NCBI GenBank assembly: GCA_018268895.1
Contig: JAFDVP010000014.1
Coordinates: 62,001-126,000, forward strand
Direction of reading: 5' to 3'
Length of the DNA stretch: 64,000 nucleotides
Origin: Acidobacteriota bacterium
GTDB lineage: Bacteria; Acidobacteriota; Terriglobia; Terriglobales; Acidobacteriaceae
The notes under the pieces were generated by a model, which saw only the letters and a program-made list of their open reading frames with translations, had not been told where the DNA came from and did no database searches. The position numbers and the translations under genes are program-made. Positions 34,230-41,949 of the stretch are shown piece after piece. Within the stretch, counting starts at the first letter, position 1. Each line of letters begins with the position of its first letter.

Positions 34230-35561
34230 TCAGGCCGTTTTAGGCGGTCCGAGGCGCGGAACGAGAATCTGGAAGATCGCTAGAGCAATCAGGTAGAGGC
34301 TTGCGGCGATGGAGAAGACCACGAGCGGATGAAGTGAGAGGTTGTGCTTGACCATCCAGGTGAAGGCTGCACCGCCAGCGGCGCCGACTGCTCCTCCGAT
34401 GCCGACGACGGTGGAGACGGCGGTGGAGGGGAACATGTCGGACGGTGTGGAGAAGAGGTTGGCGGACCAGCCCTGGTGTGCCGCGGCCGCGATGGCGATC
34501 AGCAGCGTCGCCGGCCAGGGATTGGTGGGGAAGAGCGCTCCCATGTGCGGAACGAAGATAAGCGGCAGAACGAGCAGGGCCATCGAGAGCATCGCGAGCT
34601 TGCGTCCCTTGTCGACGGAGTAGCCGCGGCCCATGAGCCAGCCGGAGAGGGAGCCGCCGAAGATGGAGCCGACGGAAGAGACGACGTAGACGGTAACGAT
34701 GAACCAGTAAGACTCGGAGAGTGAGAGGCCGTAGTTCCGGTTGAGGAACTGGGGCAGATAGAAGAGATAGAACCACCAGACACCGTCAGTGAGTCCTTTA
34801 CCGAGGGCGAAGGCGTAGGTGCCGCGGTTGGTGAGTAGCTTGCTGAGCAGTGGGCCGCCTTCGGTGACGGGGGCGAGCGCGGCCTGGGTCATGGTGGCGC
34901 CGCGGCGCAGCTTGTTATACGGGAAGGCCAGCCAGATGACGAGCCAGATCATGCCGAGCGACCCCGTGGCGAGGAAGGCGGAGCGCCAGCCGAACCGGGC
35001 CGTGATGAAGGTGATGAGGATCGGCGTGAGGAAGAAGCTGACGTTGGTGCCGGAGTTGAAGAGTCCCACGGCCTTGCCGCGCTCGTTGGTGGGGAACCAC
35101 TCTCCAATGGCCTTGATGGCGGCGGGGAAGTTGCCGGATTCTCCGAGGCCGAGGAAAGCGCGCGCGATGCAGAAGCCCATGACGGAGCCGACGAGAGAGT
35201 GGCTCATGGACGACAGTCCCCAGATGAGGATGGCGAGGGCGTAGCCGGTCTTGGTGCCGAGCTTGTCGATGATGCGCCCGGCGAAGATGAAGCCGATGCC
35301 GTAGGCGAACTGGAAGACGATGATGACGTTCCCGAAGTTGTTGTCGAAGGCAGTCTGGTGGAACTTGTCGGCGCTGAAGTCCCAGCCCATGAAGGGAACG
35401 TTGTGCAGGAGCGGCTCGATGAAGGCGAAGACCGAGCGGTCCATGTAGTTGATGGTGGTGGCCAGGAAGAGCAGGAAGCAGACGAACCAGCGGATGGGGG
35501 TCTTATCGGGGGCCGATGTGGTGAAGCCTGGTTCGGACAGGCTTGAGGCGTTCGTCGACAT
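34230..35561 (-). CDS. MFS transporter, anion:cation symporter (hexuronate/galactonate type)
   Basis: A 12-helix permease of 443 residues. FLATTINYMDRSVFAFIEPLL is the hallmark first helix of the ACS family, which carries hexuronates, galactonate, glucarate or tartrate with protons. Further blocks are GRIIDKLGTKTGYALAI, RAFLGLGESGNFPAAIKAIGEWFP and RGKAVGLFNSGTNVSF. The ATG at 35561 has GGAG 9 nt upstream. A FadR-type operator and a promoter lie upstream, and the fucosidase gene beyond them is on the same strand. The substrate is a sugar acid by family inference. Confidence 0.87.
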   Translation of the reverse strand: MSTNASSLSEPGFTTSAPDKTPIRWFVCFLLFLATTINYMDRSVFAFIEPLLHNVPFMGWDFSADKFHQTAFDNNFGNVIIVFQFAYGIGFIFAGRIIDKLGTKTGYALAILIWGLSSMSHSLVGSVMGFCIARAFLGLGESGNFPAAIKAIGEWFPTNERGKAVGLFNSGTNVSFFLTPILITFITARFGWRSAFLATGSLGMIWLVIWLAFPYNKLRRGATMTQAALAPVTEGGPLLSKLLTNRGTYAFALGKGLTDGVWWFYLFYLPQFLNRNYGLSLSESYWFIVTVYVVSSVGSIFGGSLSGWLMGRGYSVDKGRKLAMLSMALLVLPLIFVPHMGALFPTNPWPATLLIAIAAAAHQGWSANLFSTPSDMFPSTAVSTVVGIGGAVGAAGGAAFTWMVKHNLSLHPLVVFSIAASLYLIALAIFQILVPRLGPPKTA

Positions 35562-35585
35562 GAATCAGTGCTCCGGCGGCAATGC

Positions 35586-35596
35586 TGGTCAGACCA
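35586..35596. promoter_or_regulatory. FadR-type operator before the MFS-regulator operon
   Basis: The perfect palindrome TGGTCAGACCA stands 25 nt upstream of the MFS start codon. It matches the TNGTNNNACNA half-site logic of the FadR branch of GntR regulators, and such a regulator is encoded in the same operon. The match is direct; the assignment to that regulator is inference. Confidence 0.65.
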
Positions 35597-35653
35597 TTGC
35601 TGGAAATGGGCCGCGAAGGCCGTGGGAGTTAATGAAGAAGAAGTCTGGGGATG

Positions 35654-35684
35654 AGCATAGTCGCTGGCGGGATACAGGTGTCAA
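35654..35684 (-). promoter_or_regulatory. Promoter candidate of the MFS-regulator operon
   Basis: On the minus strand TTGACA (35684-35679) is followed by GACTAT after 16 nt or TATGCT after 19 nt. It stands about 100 nt upstream of the start codon and upstream of the FadR-type palindrome. Confidence 0.5.
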
Positions 35685-35717
35685 GACTATTAGTTCGTGG
35701 TTCGGCCAATTTGGCGT

Positions 35718-35912
35718 TGTGGTGGGTCGAGTTTTGCTCGAATGAACCACCACAAGTGGGCTGGGGGAAAGGATACCGAGGGGCTGAAGCCCCTTTTCTT
35801 CGTTGGATAGAGAGAGGCCCAAGGCTAAAGCCTTGGGGTACCTAGATGCGGGTTAGAGCTTCGCTCGAATGAACCCAGGTCTCAGAATCGAGACCTGGGC
35901 CACCCGTTTTTT
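35718..35912 (+). repeat. Composite palindromic repeat block C
   Basis: The block contains GAGGGGCTGAAGCCCCTT, GGCCCAAGGCTAAAGCCTTG, AGCTTCGCTCGAATGAACC (also at 35737-35750 in part) and a perfect 10-bp hairpin CCCAGGTCTC/GAGACCTGGG followed by a T-run on the plus strand. It shares these units with blocks A and B. No gene is present in the 372-nt gap. Confidence 0.75.
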
Positions 35913-35933
35913 GTTAGTGGATGTGGAGGTGAA

Positions 35934-37382
35934 TTATTTTGCTGTGTTGAGGACGAGGACCGTGGCGATGGGGTCGAGGGCCTTGGCGGGTAGCTGGACG
36001 TCGAGGGCGTCGCCGCTTTGGGTGAACTTGAGCGGCTTGTGTGCCTTGTCGGCGAGCAGGTAGGCACTGGTGACCTTGCGAGGCATCTTGTCGACGTGGA
36101 AGCTGTTCTTCCAGTCGAAGATCTCGACGTAGACTTTGCCGGGCTTGGTGGTGGAGCGCCACTCCCATGAGGGGACGAACTTTGGCTTGCCGTCGCGACC
36201 CTTCTCGGTGGTGCTGAATGTGCCGGTGGGGGTGTCGAAGATGGTTGCGGAGGTCCCGTAGATGGCCTCGCCGTTGACGTCGAGCCACTTGCCCATGGCG
36301 CGGAGGCGTTCGACCTCGGGGGCGGGGACGACGCCGTGGGAGTCGGGCCCGATGTTGAGCAGGTAGTTGCCGCCCTTGGAGGCGATGTCAATGAGGTTGC
36401 GCAGGAGGGTCTCTTCAGACTTGAAGTTGGTGTCGAAGGACTTGTAGCCCCAGGTGTCGTTCATCGTCATGCAGGACTCCCAGTCGCGGCCGGGGTAGCC
36501 CTGCGGGGGGATGAACTGCTCCGGGGTCTCGGTGTCGCCTTTGTAGCCTCCACCGAGACGGTTGTTCCAGATGAGGTTGGGGTACTTGTTGAGCAGCTTG
36601 ACGACTTCGGCGGCGCGCTCGGGGGTCATGGCTTTGCCGGGGGTGTCGAACCAGACGACGACGGGGAACTCTTTGTAATTCTCAAGCAGCTCCTTGATCT
36701 GGGGGATGGACTTCTTGTGGAGGTAGTCGTCGAAGGAGCCGTCCTGTGCCTTGTCCCAGTGGCCGGTCTCTTTGTTGTGTCCGGGGAGATCACGGTAGGC
36801 GGCGCCGCCGCCGGGAGCGGTCCAGTCCTGCGACTGCGAGTAGTAGAAGCCGAGCTTGACGCCCTGCTTTCGGCACTCCTCGGCCAGCTCCTTGAGGGGA
36901 TCACGCTTGAAGGGGGTGGCGGCGACGATGTTGAAGGGGTCGACCTTGGAGTCGAACATGGCGAAGCCGTCGTGGTGCTTGGCGGTGATGACGATGTACT
37001 TCATGCCGGCGGCCTTGGCGAGGGCGACGATGTCGTGCGCGGAGAAGCCGGTGGGGTTGAACTGGGTGGCGAAGGCCTTGTAGTCGGCGACGGGGATGGA
37101 GAGGTCGTTCATGATCCACTCGCCGATGTGGGTGGTGCGCTGGCCATGCCACTCGCCGGCGGGGATGGAGTAGAGGCCCCAGTGGATGAACATGCCAAAG
37201 CGGGCGCCGCGCCACCAGGCCATGCGGGCGTCGCGCTGGGCGGGAGTCTCGGTGTCCTGGATGGCGGGGACAGGATGGTTGGTTGACTGCGGGATGGGCG
37301 CGCTTCCTTCGAGCTGCGCGTAGCCGAGAGATGCGGAGGCGAGGAGGATGCCAGTGGCGATGGAGCGGTACGTAAGCTTCAC
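35934..37382 (-). CDS. Alpha-L-fucosidase, GH29 family, secreted
   Basis: Cleaves alpha-linked fucose from glycans by a retaining mechanism. The 482 residues start with a signal peptide (KLTYRSIATGILLASASLGYA). Family blocks are WWRGARFGMFIHWGLYSIPAGEW, YIVITAKHHDGFAMFDSK, LGFYYSQSQDW, and VVWFDTPGK, where the Asp is the expected nucleophile. The GTG at 37382 is preferred over GTG at 37412 because AAGGA lies 9 nt before it and a TATAAT at 37422-37417 would start transcription close to 37410. It ends in a beta-sandwich-like region. With the sugar-acid transporter next door it suggests use of plant or algal glycans. Confidence 0.9.
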   Translation of the reverse strand: MKLTYRSIATGILLASASLGYAQLEGSAPIPQSTNHPVPAIQDTETPAQRDARMAWWRGARFGMFIHWGLYSIPAGEWHGQRTTHIGEWIMNDLSIPVADYKAFATQFNPTGFSAHDIVALAKAAGMKYIVITAKHHDGFAMFDSKVDPFNIVAATPFKRDPLKELAEECRKQGVKLGFYYSQSQDWTAPGGGAAYRDLPGHNKETGHWDKAQDGSFDDYLHKKSIPQIKELLENYKEFPVVVWFDTPGKAMTPERAAEVVKLLNKYPNLIWNNRLGGGYKGDTETPEQFIPPQGYPGRDWESCMTMNDTWGYKSFDTNFKSEETLLRNLIDIASKGGNYLLNIGPDSHGVVPAPEVERLRAMGKWLDVNGEAIYGTSATIFDTPTGTFSTTEKGRDGKPKFVPSWEWRSTTKPGKVYVEIFDWKNSFHVDKMPRKVTSAYLLADKAHKPLKFTQSGDALDVQLPAKALDPIATVLVLNTAK

Positions 37383-37416
37383 TGAGGGGTCCTTAGGTTG
37401 AAGTGACGGCACGGGA

Positions 37417-37422
37417 ATTATA
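37417..37422 (-). promoter_or_regulatory. -10 element of the fucosidase gene
   Basis: A perfect TATAAT on the minus strand stands 35 nt upstream of the GTG start. No good -35 hexamer is visible at 16-19 nt, so the promoter may need an activator. Confidence 0.45.
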
Positions 37423-37481
37423 GGTGAAAGTATCTGTTTATGGGCGCAAATGATTTGAGGTCTTGCCGGATGAGAATCAAA

Positions 37482-37546
37482 CCGCAGGTCCCTTCGACAA
37501 GCTCAGGGCAGGCTCTTCGACTGGCTTCGCTCGCTCAGGATGACAC
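37482..37546 (+). repeat. Dispersed short repeat, copy 5 (before meaB)
   Basis: The copy reads GCAGGTCCCTTCGACAAGCT and ends in CGCTCGCTCAGGATGACACG. It lies 50 nt before the start codon of the MeaB-epimerase gene, in the divergent gap next to the fucosidase gene. Confidence 0.7.
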
Positions 37547-37595
37547 GCTTTTGGGGTTACTGGGGGCAATCGAATGCCCCCTGAGGCAGAGAGTT

Positions 37596-38864
37596 ATGAT
37601 CGCACAGGTGAGCGGACGAGTGAGTACGGAAGGGATGCTGGAGCGTCTTCGGGCGGGCGATGTGCGGGCGCTGGCGCGCGCGATCTCGATGGTTGAGGAT
37701 CGGTTGCCGGGGGCGGAGGCGTTGTTGGAGGCTGCCAGAGCGATTGCGGGAAGGGTGCTGCGGGTGGGAGTGACGGGCGCTCCGGGGGCGGGGAAGAGCA
37801 CGCTAGTGGATCGGATGGCGCGGCAACTGGCGGAGGAGGGAGAAAAGGTTGGCGTGGTGGCGGTAGACCCGACGAGTCCGCAGACTGGCGGGGCTTTGCT
37901 GGGAGACCGGATACGGATGCAGGGTGAGAACGGAGTTTACATCCGAAGCATGGCTTCGCGCGGTGCACTGGGTGGGGTTTCGCGCGCGGTGAGCGATGTC
38001 TGCGATGTGATGGCGGCTGCGGGGAGAGAGACCGTTCTGATCGAGACAGTGGGTGTAGGACAGGACGAGGTTGAGGTATCACGGCTGGCGGATGTGACGG
38101 TGCTGGTCCTTGTTCCGGGCATGGGAGACGACGTGCAGAGCCTGAAGGCCGGGGTGATGGAGGTGGCCGATGTGTACATCATTAACAAGAGCGATCGCGG
38201 CGGGGCGGAGCAGGTCGAGGCGGAGATTGTAGCGATGCAGGGATTGGCAACGGCTTCGGGGGGGTGGGTTGCTCCTGTGGTGCGTTGCGTGGCGACGACG
38301 GGTGAGGGAGTTGCGAGGTTGATGGAGGAGGTGCGGCGTTGCGCGGAGTGGAAGGCGGGCAGTGGTGCCAGCAGTAACAAATACAGGTCCTTCGACTTCG
38401 GCGGCGTTGCCGCCTTCGCTCAGGATGACACCTTTATTGATGGCGGAAAGAACGGGTTGCGGCTGGATCATCTTGGTGTGGCGGTGAAGAGCATTGCGGC
38501 GGCCCGAGGATTTTATGAAGGGCTGGGGATGCGTGTTGCGCACGAAGAGACGGTGGAGCATGAGCAGGTGAAGACGGCGATGCTTCCTGTGGGTGAGAGC
38601 AGGATCGAGCTGCTGGAGGCGACGGCGGAGGATTCGGTGATCGGCAGGTTCGTTGCAAAGCGCGGCGAAGGGCTTCACCATATTGCCGTGGCTGTAGAGG
38701 ATGTCGATGAGATGTTTCGGAGACTGAAGGAGCAGGGGATTCGGCTGGCGAGCGATGCGGTGCGGGTGGGAGCGGGAGGACACAGGTACTTCTTCGTGCA
38801 TCCGGCGAGCACAGGGGGAGTGCTGGTGGAGATTGTAGGAGACATGGAGAAGGGTCGTAGCTGA
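37596..38864 (+). CDS. MeaB GTPase fused to methylmalonyl-CoA epimerase
   Basis: The 422-residue frame joins two functions of the methylmalonyl-CoA pathway. Residues 1 to about 260 are a MeaB/ArgK G-protein chaperone of adenosylcobalamin mutase: P-loop GAPGAGKSTL near 59-68, VDPTSPQTGGALLGDRIRM, ETVGVGQDEVEV and INKSD. Residues from about 288 are a VOC-fold epimerase: LDHLGVAVKSIAAA, SRIELLEA, GEGLHHIAVAVEDV and GVLVEIVG with metal ligands His, His and Glu. The linker (about 262-286, including FDFGGVAAFAQDDTF) is encoded by a dispersed repeat. The ATG at 37596 follows GAGG. Usually these are two separate genes; the mutase is not in the window. Confidence 0.88.
   Translation: MIAQVSGRVSTEGMLERLRAGDVRALARAISMVEDRLPGAEALLEAARAIAGRVLRVGVTGAPGAGKSTLVDRMARQLAEEGEKVGVVAVDPTSPQTGGALLGDRIRMQGENGVYIRSMASRGALGGVSRAVSDVCDVMAAAGRETVLIETVGVGQDEVEVSRLADVTVLVLVPGMGDDVQSLKAGVMEVADVYIINKSDRGGAEQVEAEIVAMQGLATASGGWVAPVVRCVATTGEGVARLMEEVRRCAEWKAGSGASSNKYRSFDFGGVAAFAQDDTFIDGGKNGLRLDHLGVAVKSIAAARGFYEGLGMRVAHEETVEHEQVKTAMLPVGESRIELLEATAEDSVIGRFVAKRGEGLHHIAVAVEDVDEMFRRLKEQGIRLASDAVRVGAGGHRYFFVHPASTGGVLVEIVGDMEKGRS
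38382..38431 (+). repeat. Dispersed short repeat, copy 6, in the meaB-epimerase linker
   Basis: The copy reads ACAGGTCCTTCGACTTCGGC and ends GCTCAGGATGACACC. It matches copies 4 and 5 in core and end, and it covers most of the linker joining the two domains. Confidence 0.7.
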
Positions 38865-39529
38865 TGCGGTTTTTGCTGATCGATACGTGTGGGGCGGAGA
38901 GCAGTGTTGCGGTTGCGGATACGTCTCTGCCGAATGAGCTGGTTGCCGGGGAGACTCTGCCGGGGCGGAGCGCTTCGGAGCGCCTGCTGCCGGTGGTGAA
39001 GCAGATGCTCGGCGCAGCCGGATGGCGGCTTAGCGATTTGGCGGCGATTGTTGTGGTGCATGGGCCGGGATCGTTTACCGGGGTGCGTGTGGGGTTGAGC
39101 GCGGCGAAGGGGCTGAGCGAGGCGGGCGGTGTCCCGCTGATAGCGGTGTCGCGGCTGGCGGTGCTGGCGAGTGCCGCGCGGAGAGAGGACCGCGAGATTT
39201 GCGCGGTTCTGGATGCCGGACGTGAGGAATTTTATTGCGGCGTTTACGCGGGGCATCGGTGCGTGTGCGAAAATCTGCTGACAGGCGAAGAGGTTGCTGC
39301 CGCTGCTGTTGAAGCTGTTGCGGTGGTTGTGTGTGAGGCGAAGGTTGCCGATGTCCTGGTTGAGATGAGGCCGCTTGTGGTGCGAGAGCCGCTGGCGGCC
39401 GATGCGTTGCCGTTCGCGGTGGAGCGGGCTGAAGCGCAGGCGTTCGACGATGTGGCTGCGCTGGACGCGAATTATTTGAGGCGGACGGACGCGGAGATAT
39501 TCGCCAAGCCTGTGGGGCAGGCTAAGTGA
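38864..39529 (+). CDS. tsaB: tRNA threonylcarbamoyladenosine synthesis protein TsaB
   Basis: Partner of TsaD in making t6A37 on ANN-decoding tRNAs. The 221 residues have the ASKHA-type start LLIDTCGAESSVAVAD, then HGPGSFTGVRVGLSAAKGLSEAGGVPLIAVSRL, the signature of TsaB. The start ATG overlaps the previous stop by 1 nt (TGATG), and its own stop overlaps rimI by 4 nt, so all three genes are coupled. The tsaB-rimI pairing is conserved in many bacteria. Confidence 0.92.
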   Translation: MRFLLIDTCGAESSVAVADTSLPNELVAGETLPGRSASERLLPVVKQMLGAAGWRLSDLAAIVVVHGPGSFTGVRVGLSAAKGLSEAGGVPLIAVSRLAVLASAARREDREICAVLDAGREEFYCGVYAGHRCVCENLLTGEEVAAAAVEAVAVVVCEAKVADVLVEMRPLVVREPLAADALPFAVERAEAQAFDDVAALDANYLRRTDAEIFAKPVGQAK

Positions 39530-39993
39530 GCGTGGCTTTGGAGATACGCGCGGCGCGGGTGGAGGACATCGCGTCTGTCATGGTGCTGGAGCGTGCGGTA
39601 GAGGGTGCTCCGCACTGGAGTGAGCAGGAGTATGCCGCGATGCTGACTCCATGCGAGGGCGTGGTGGTTCGCCGTAGGCTGATTGTGGCCGATAGAGACA
39701 GCACGCTGATTGGGTTTGCAGTGGCGAAGGTGATTGGTGACGTGGGGGAGCTGGAGAGCGTCGCAGTTGCAGCCGGTGAGCGGCGGAACGGAGTGGGGTT
39801 GGCCTTGTGCGAAGCGGCGATTGAGTGGTGCCGCGGCCAGCAGGTTGAAGCGGTGGAACTAGAGGTGCGCTCAAAAAACGAAGCTGCTGCTGCGCTGTAC
39901 AAGGAATTGGGATTTACTGATGCGGGAGTGCGTAAAGCGTATTATCGCGACCCTGTAGACGATGCCGTTTTGATGACAAAGGTTTGCCGCTGA
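39526..39993 (+). CDS. rimI: GNAT acetyltransferase, RimI type
   Basis: A GCN5-type N-acetyltransferase of 155 residues that in E. coli acetylates the N-terminus of ribosomal protein S18. It has the acetyl-CoA loop VAAGERRNGVGLALCEAA and the RimI-type end SKNEAAAALYKELGFTDAGVRKAYYRDPVDDAVLM. The start is GTG at 39526, overlapping the tsaB stop (GTGA). Confidence 0.88.
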   Translation: MSVALEIRAARVEDIASVMVLERAVEGAPHWSEQEYAAMLTPCEGVVVRRRLIVADRDSTLIGFAVAKVIGDVGELESVAVAAGERRNGVGLALCEAAIEWCRGQQVEAVELEVRSKNEAAAALYKELGFTDAGVRKAYYRDPVDDAVLMTKVCR

Positions 39994-40110
39994 CTGCTAT
40001 CAAAAATGGCTCATTATTTTGTGGATTTCATGTTTTGCGTTTGGTGATGGGCATGTGTTAAGGTGTGGGGCCAAGTTGGGATGTCGTTTGAGCCAGGAGG
40101 TGTCCGTCTC

Positions 40111-40332
40111 ATGCAGACTGCCAAATTTACGGAGCTACCGGAGTCCGCACTCCACCCCACTCTTCAACAACTGGCACAGGAACACAGTCTTTATGACCGC
40201 AGACTGGATACGCTGCGATCGAAGCTGTTTTTGACCGAGCCGGAGAAGATGGAAGAGGTGAGGTTGAAGAAGCTGAAGCTGAGTCTGAAGGACGAGATGG
40301 AGCGGATTCGGCGGATGGAACAGGTTCCGTAA
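40111..40332 (+). CDS. DUF465 (YdcH-like) small protein
   Basis: A 73-residue helical protein. The block HPTLQQLAQEHSLYDRRLDTL followed by LKKLKLSLKDEMERIRRM fits the DUF465/YdcH family of short coiled-coil-like proteins of unknown role. The ATG at 40111 has a full AGGAGG 10 nt upstream (40095-40100); an ATG at 40081 is the longer option. The 117-nt upstream gap is AT-rich and contains a weak TTGCGT-17-TTAAGG promoter match at 40035-40063. Confidence 0.75.
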   Translation: MQTAKFTELPESALHPTLQQLAQEHSLYDRRLDTLRSKLFLTEPEKMEEVRLKKLKLSLKDEMERIRRMEQVP

Positions 40333-40423
40333 TCTCCGCGAGCCAGCTTTATCTGACGAGGGCAGCAACACGAGTGTACGCGGGAGTCGTTATGCGCCCG
40401 GTGGCCGTATAATCGAGTCACTT

Positions 40424-41044
40424 ATGGTTCGAGATGGATACTTCTACGCGCTGGGGTTAGGCGTGGTCGCGGTGCTGGTGTGGAAGCTGACGCATCTGAC
40501 GCTGCTGGTGGCGTTGCCTGTGCTGCTGGCGTTGTTTTTTTTGTGGTTCTTCCGCGATCCTCACAGAACGATTCCGACGGGGCCCGGACAGATCGTTTCC
40601 CCTGGCGATGGCGTGGTGACCGAGGCGGAGTGGATCGAGACGCCGACGGGCAGCAAGCTGCGGTTGAGCGTCTTTCTGAGCGTCTTCAACGTGCACGTGA
40701 ACCGTGTTCCAGTAGGTGGCAGGGTGACGCTGGTGGAATTTCGCAAGGGTGAGTTCATGAACGCGATGAAGCCGGAATCGGTGCTGGCCAATGAACAGAC
40801 CCTGATTACGATCGATGCCGGAGGGTACGAGGTGAGCTTCAAGCAGATTGCGGGCCTGCTGGCGCGGCGAATTGTCTGCAATCTGAAGGCTGGCGATGTG
40901 GTGACTCGCGGGCAGCGGATGGGATTGATCAAGTTTGGCTCGCGGGTAGATGTGCTGATGCCTGCGGAGGCGAACCTGAAGGTCAAGAAGGGCATGAAAG
41001 TGAAGGGCGGCTCGACGGTGCTGGCAGAGATAGCGGTGAACTGA
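40424..41044 (+). CDS. psd: Phosphatidylserine decarboxylase
   Basis: Makes phosphatidylethanolamine from phosphatidylserine. The 206 residues are the short, archaeal-type proenzyme. Two N-terminal membrane segments (LGLGVVAVLVWKL and LTLLVALPVLLALFFLWFF) are followed by FFRDPHRTIP, SPGDGVV, the VFNVHVNRVPVGG block, and the self-cleavage site in GGSTVLAEI, where Ser becomes the pyruvoyl group. The stop overlaps the pssA start by 1 nt, so substrate maker and user are coupled in one operon. Confidence 0.94.
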   Translation: MVRDGYFYALGLGVVAVLVWKLTHLTLLVALPVLLALFFLWFFRDPHRTIPTGPGQIVSPGDGVVTEAEWIETPTGSKLRLSVFLSVFNVHVNRVPVGGRVTLVEFRKGEFMNAMKPESVLANEQTLITIDAGGYEVSFKQIAGLLARRIVCNLKAGDVVTRGQRMGLIKFGSRVDVLMPAEANLKVKKGMKVKGGSTVLAEIAVN

Positions 41045-41907
41045 TGGCATCGGAGGCGTCCGGAGCGGCGCGTTTGAACCCAGCCGATAAAGAGAGACGC
41101 CGACCGAGCCGCGGCATGTATGTGCTGCCGTCATTGTTTACGGCGGGAAATATCGCTGCTGGATACTACGCGATTACGCAGAGCATTCAAGGCTCGGCGG
41201 CGGCGCCGGAATTCTTCGACCGCGCGGCGCTGGCGATTGGTTTCGCCGTATTGTTTGATGGCGTCGATGGCATGATTGCGCGGCTGACGAACACGGCGAG
41301 CGACTTTGGCAAGGAGCTGGATTCGCTGGCGGATGTGATTACGTTCGGCGTTGCTCCCAGCCTGTTGGCGTATCTGTGGGGAGTGCGAGCGGTCCCGGTC
41401 GCAGGGTATCCACATCTGCACGACCGAATGGTGCATCTGGGGATATTTGTCTGCTTCCTGTTTCTGATCTGCGGTGCGAGCCGGCTGGCGAGGTTCAATA
41501 TCAGCGTGAATCCACAGCCGCGCAACCCAGGCAGGCCGGGCAAAAAGTACTTTGTCGGTATGCCGATTCCCGCTGGGGCGGGTGTGGTGGCTTCGGTGGT
41601 GCATTTTGAGAATGGCTCGCCGATCGATGACCCGCGTCTGTCTGTTGTGTGGCTTTGCCTGATTCTGTTTACGGGATTCCTGATGGTAAGCACGTGGCGG
41701 TTCTGGAGCGGCAAGGAGATCAGCCTGGGACAGAGGCATCCTTTCCAGCTTGTTGCGCTGATTGTCGCGGTCGGCGCGGTGATCGCGTTGTATTCGGAGT
41801 ATGCGCTGATCGTTGTTGCGCTGGGGTATCTGGTGTCGGGTGTGTTGGCGCGGCTGGCCTATTCCTGGGGACAGAAGAAGAGGCGGCAGGCTTCGACAAC
41901 CCCCTGA
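41044..41907 (+). CDS. pssA: CDP-diacylglycerol-serine O-phosphatidyltransferase
   Basis: Makes phosphatidylserine from CDP-diacylglycerol and serine in the inner membrane. The 287 residues contain the CDP-alcohol phosphatidyltransferase signature (DGVDGMIARLTNTASDFGKELDSLAD), where the Asp residues bind metal and CDP, and several membrane helices (IIVAVGAVIALYS, ALIVVALGYLVSG). The C-terminus is basic (WGQKKRRQ). It is coupled to psd upstream. Confidence 0.94.
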   Translation: MASEASGAARLNPADKERRRPSRGMYVLPSLFTAGNIAAGYYAITQSIQGSAAAPEFFDRAALAIGFAVLFDGVDGMIARLTNTASDFGKELDSLADVITFGVAPSLLAYLWGVRAVPVAGYPHLHDRMVHLGIFVCFLFLICGASRLARFNISVNPQPRNPGRPGKKYFVGMPIPAGAGVVASVVHFENGSPIDDPRLSVVWLCLILFTGFLMVSTWRFWSGKEISLGQRHPFQLVALIVAVGAVIALYSEYALIVVALGYLVSGVLARLAYSWGQKKRRQASTTP

Positions 41908-41949
41908 ATGCATTAGGTGTGGAGAAGCAACAGAGGATTGCAGGTGGAT

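Noticed and set aside
35873..35912. Terminator reading of the 10-bp hairpin near the fucosidase stop
   Set aside because: The T-run is on the wrong side for the minus-strand fucosidase gene, and the hairpin is a module of repeat block C.
36336..37286. Plus-strand open frame of 316 codons across the fucosidase gene
   Set aside because: Low-complexity Gly/Val/Glu composition; the minus strand encodes an intact GH29 enzyme.
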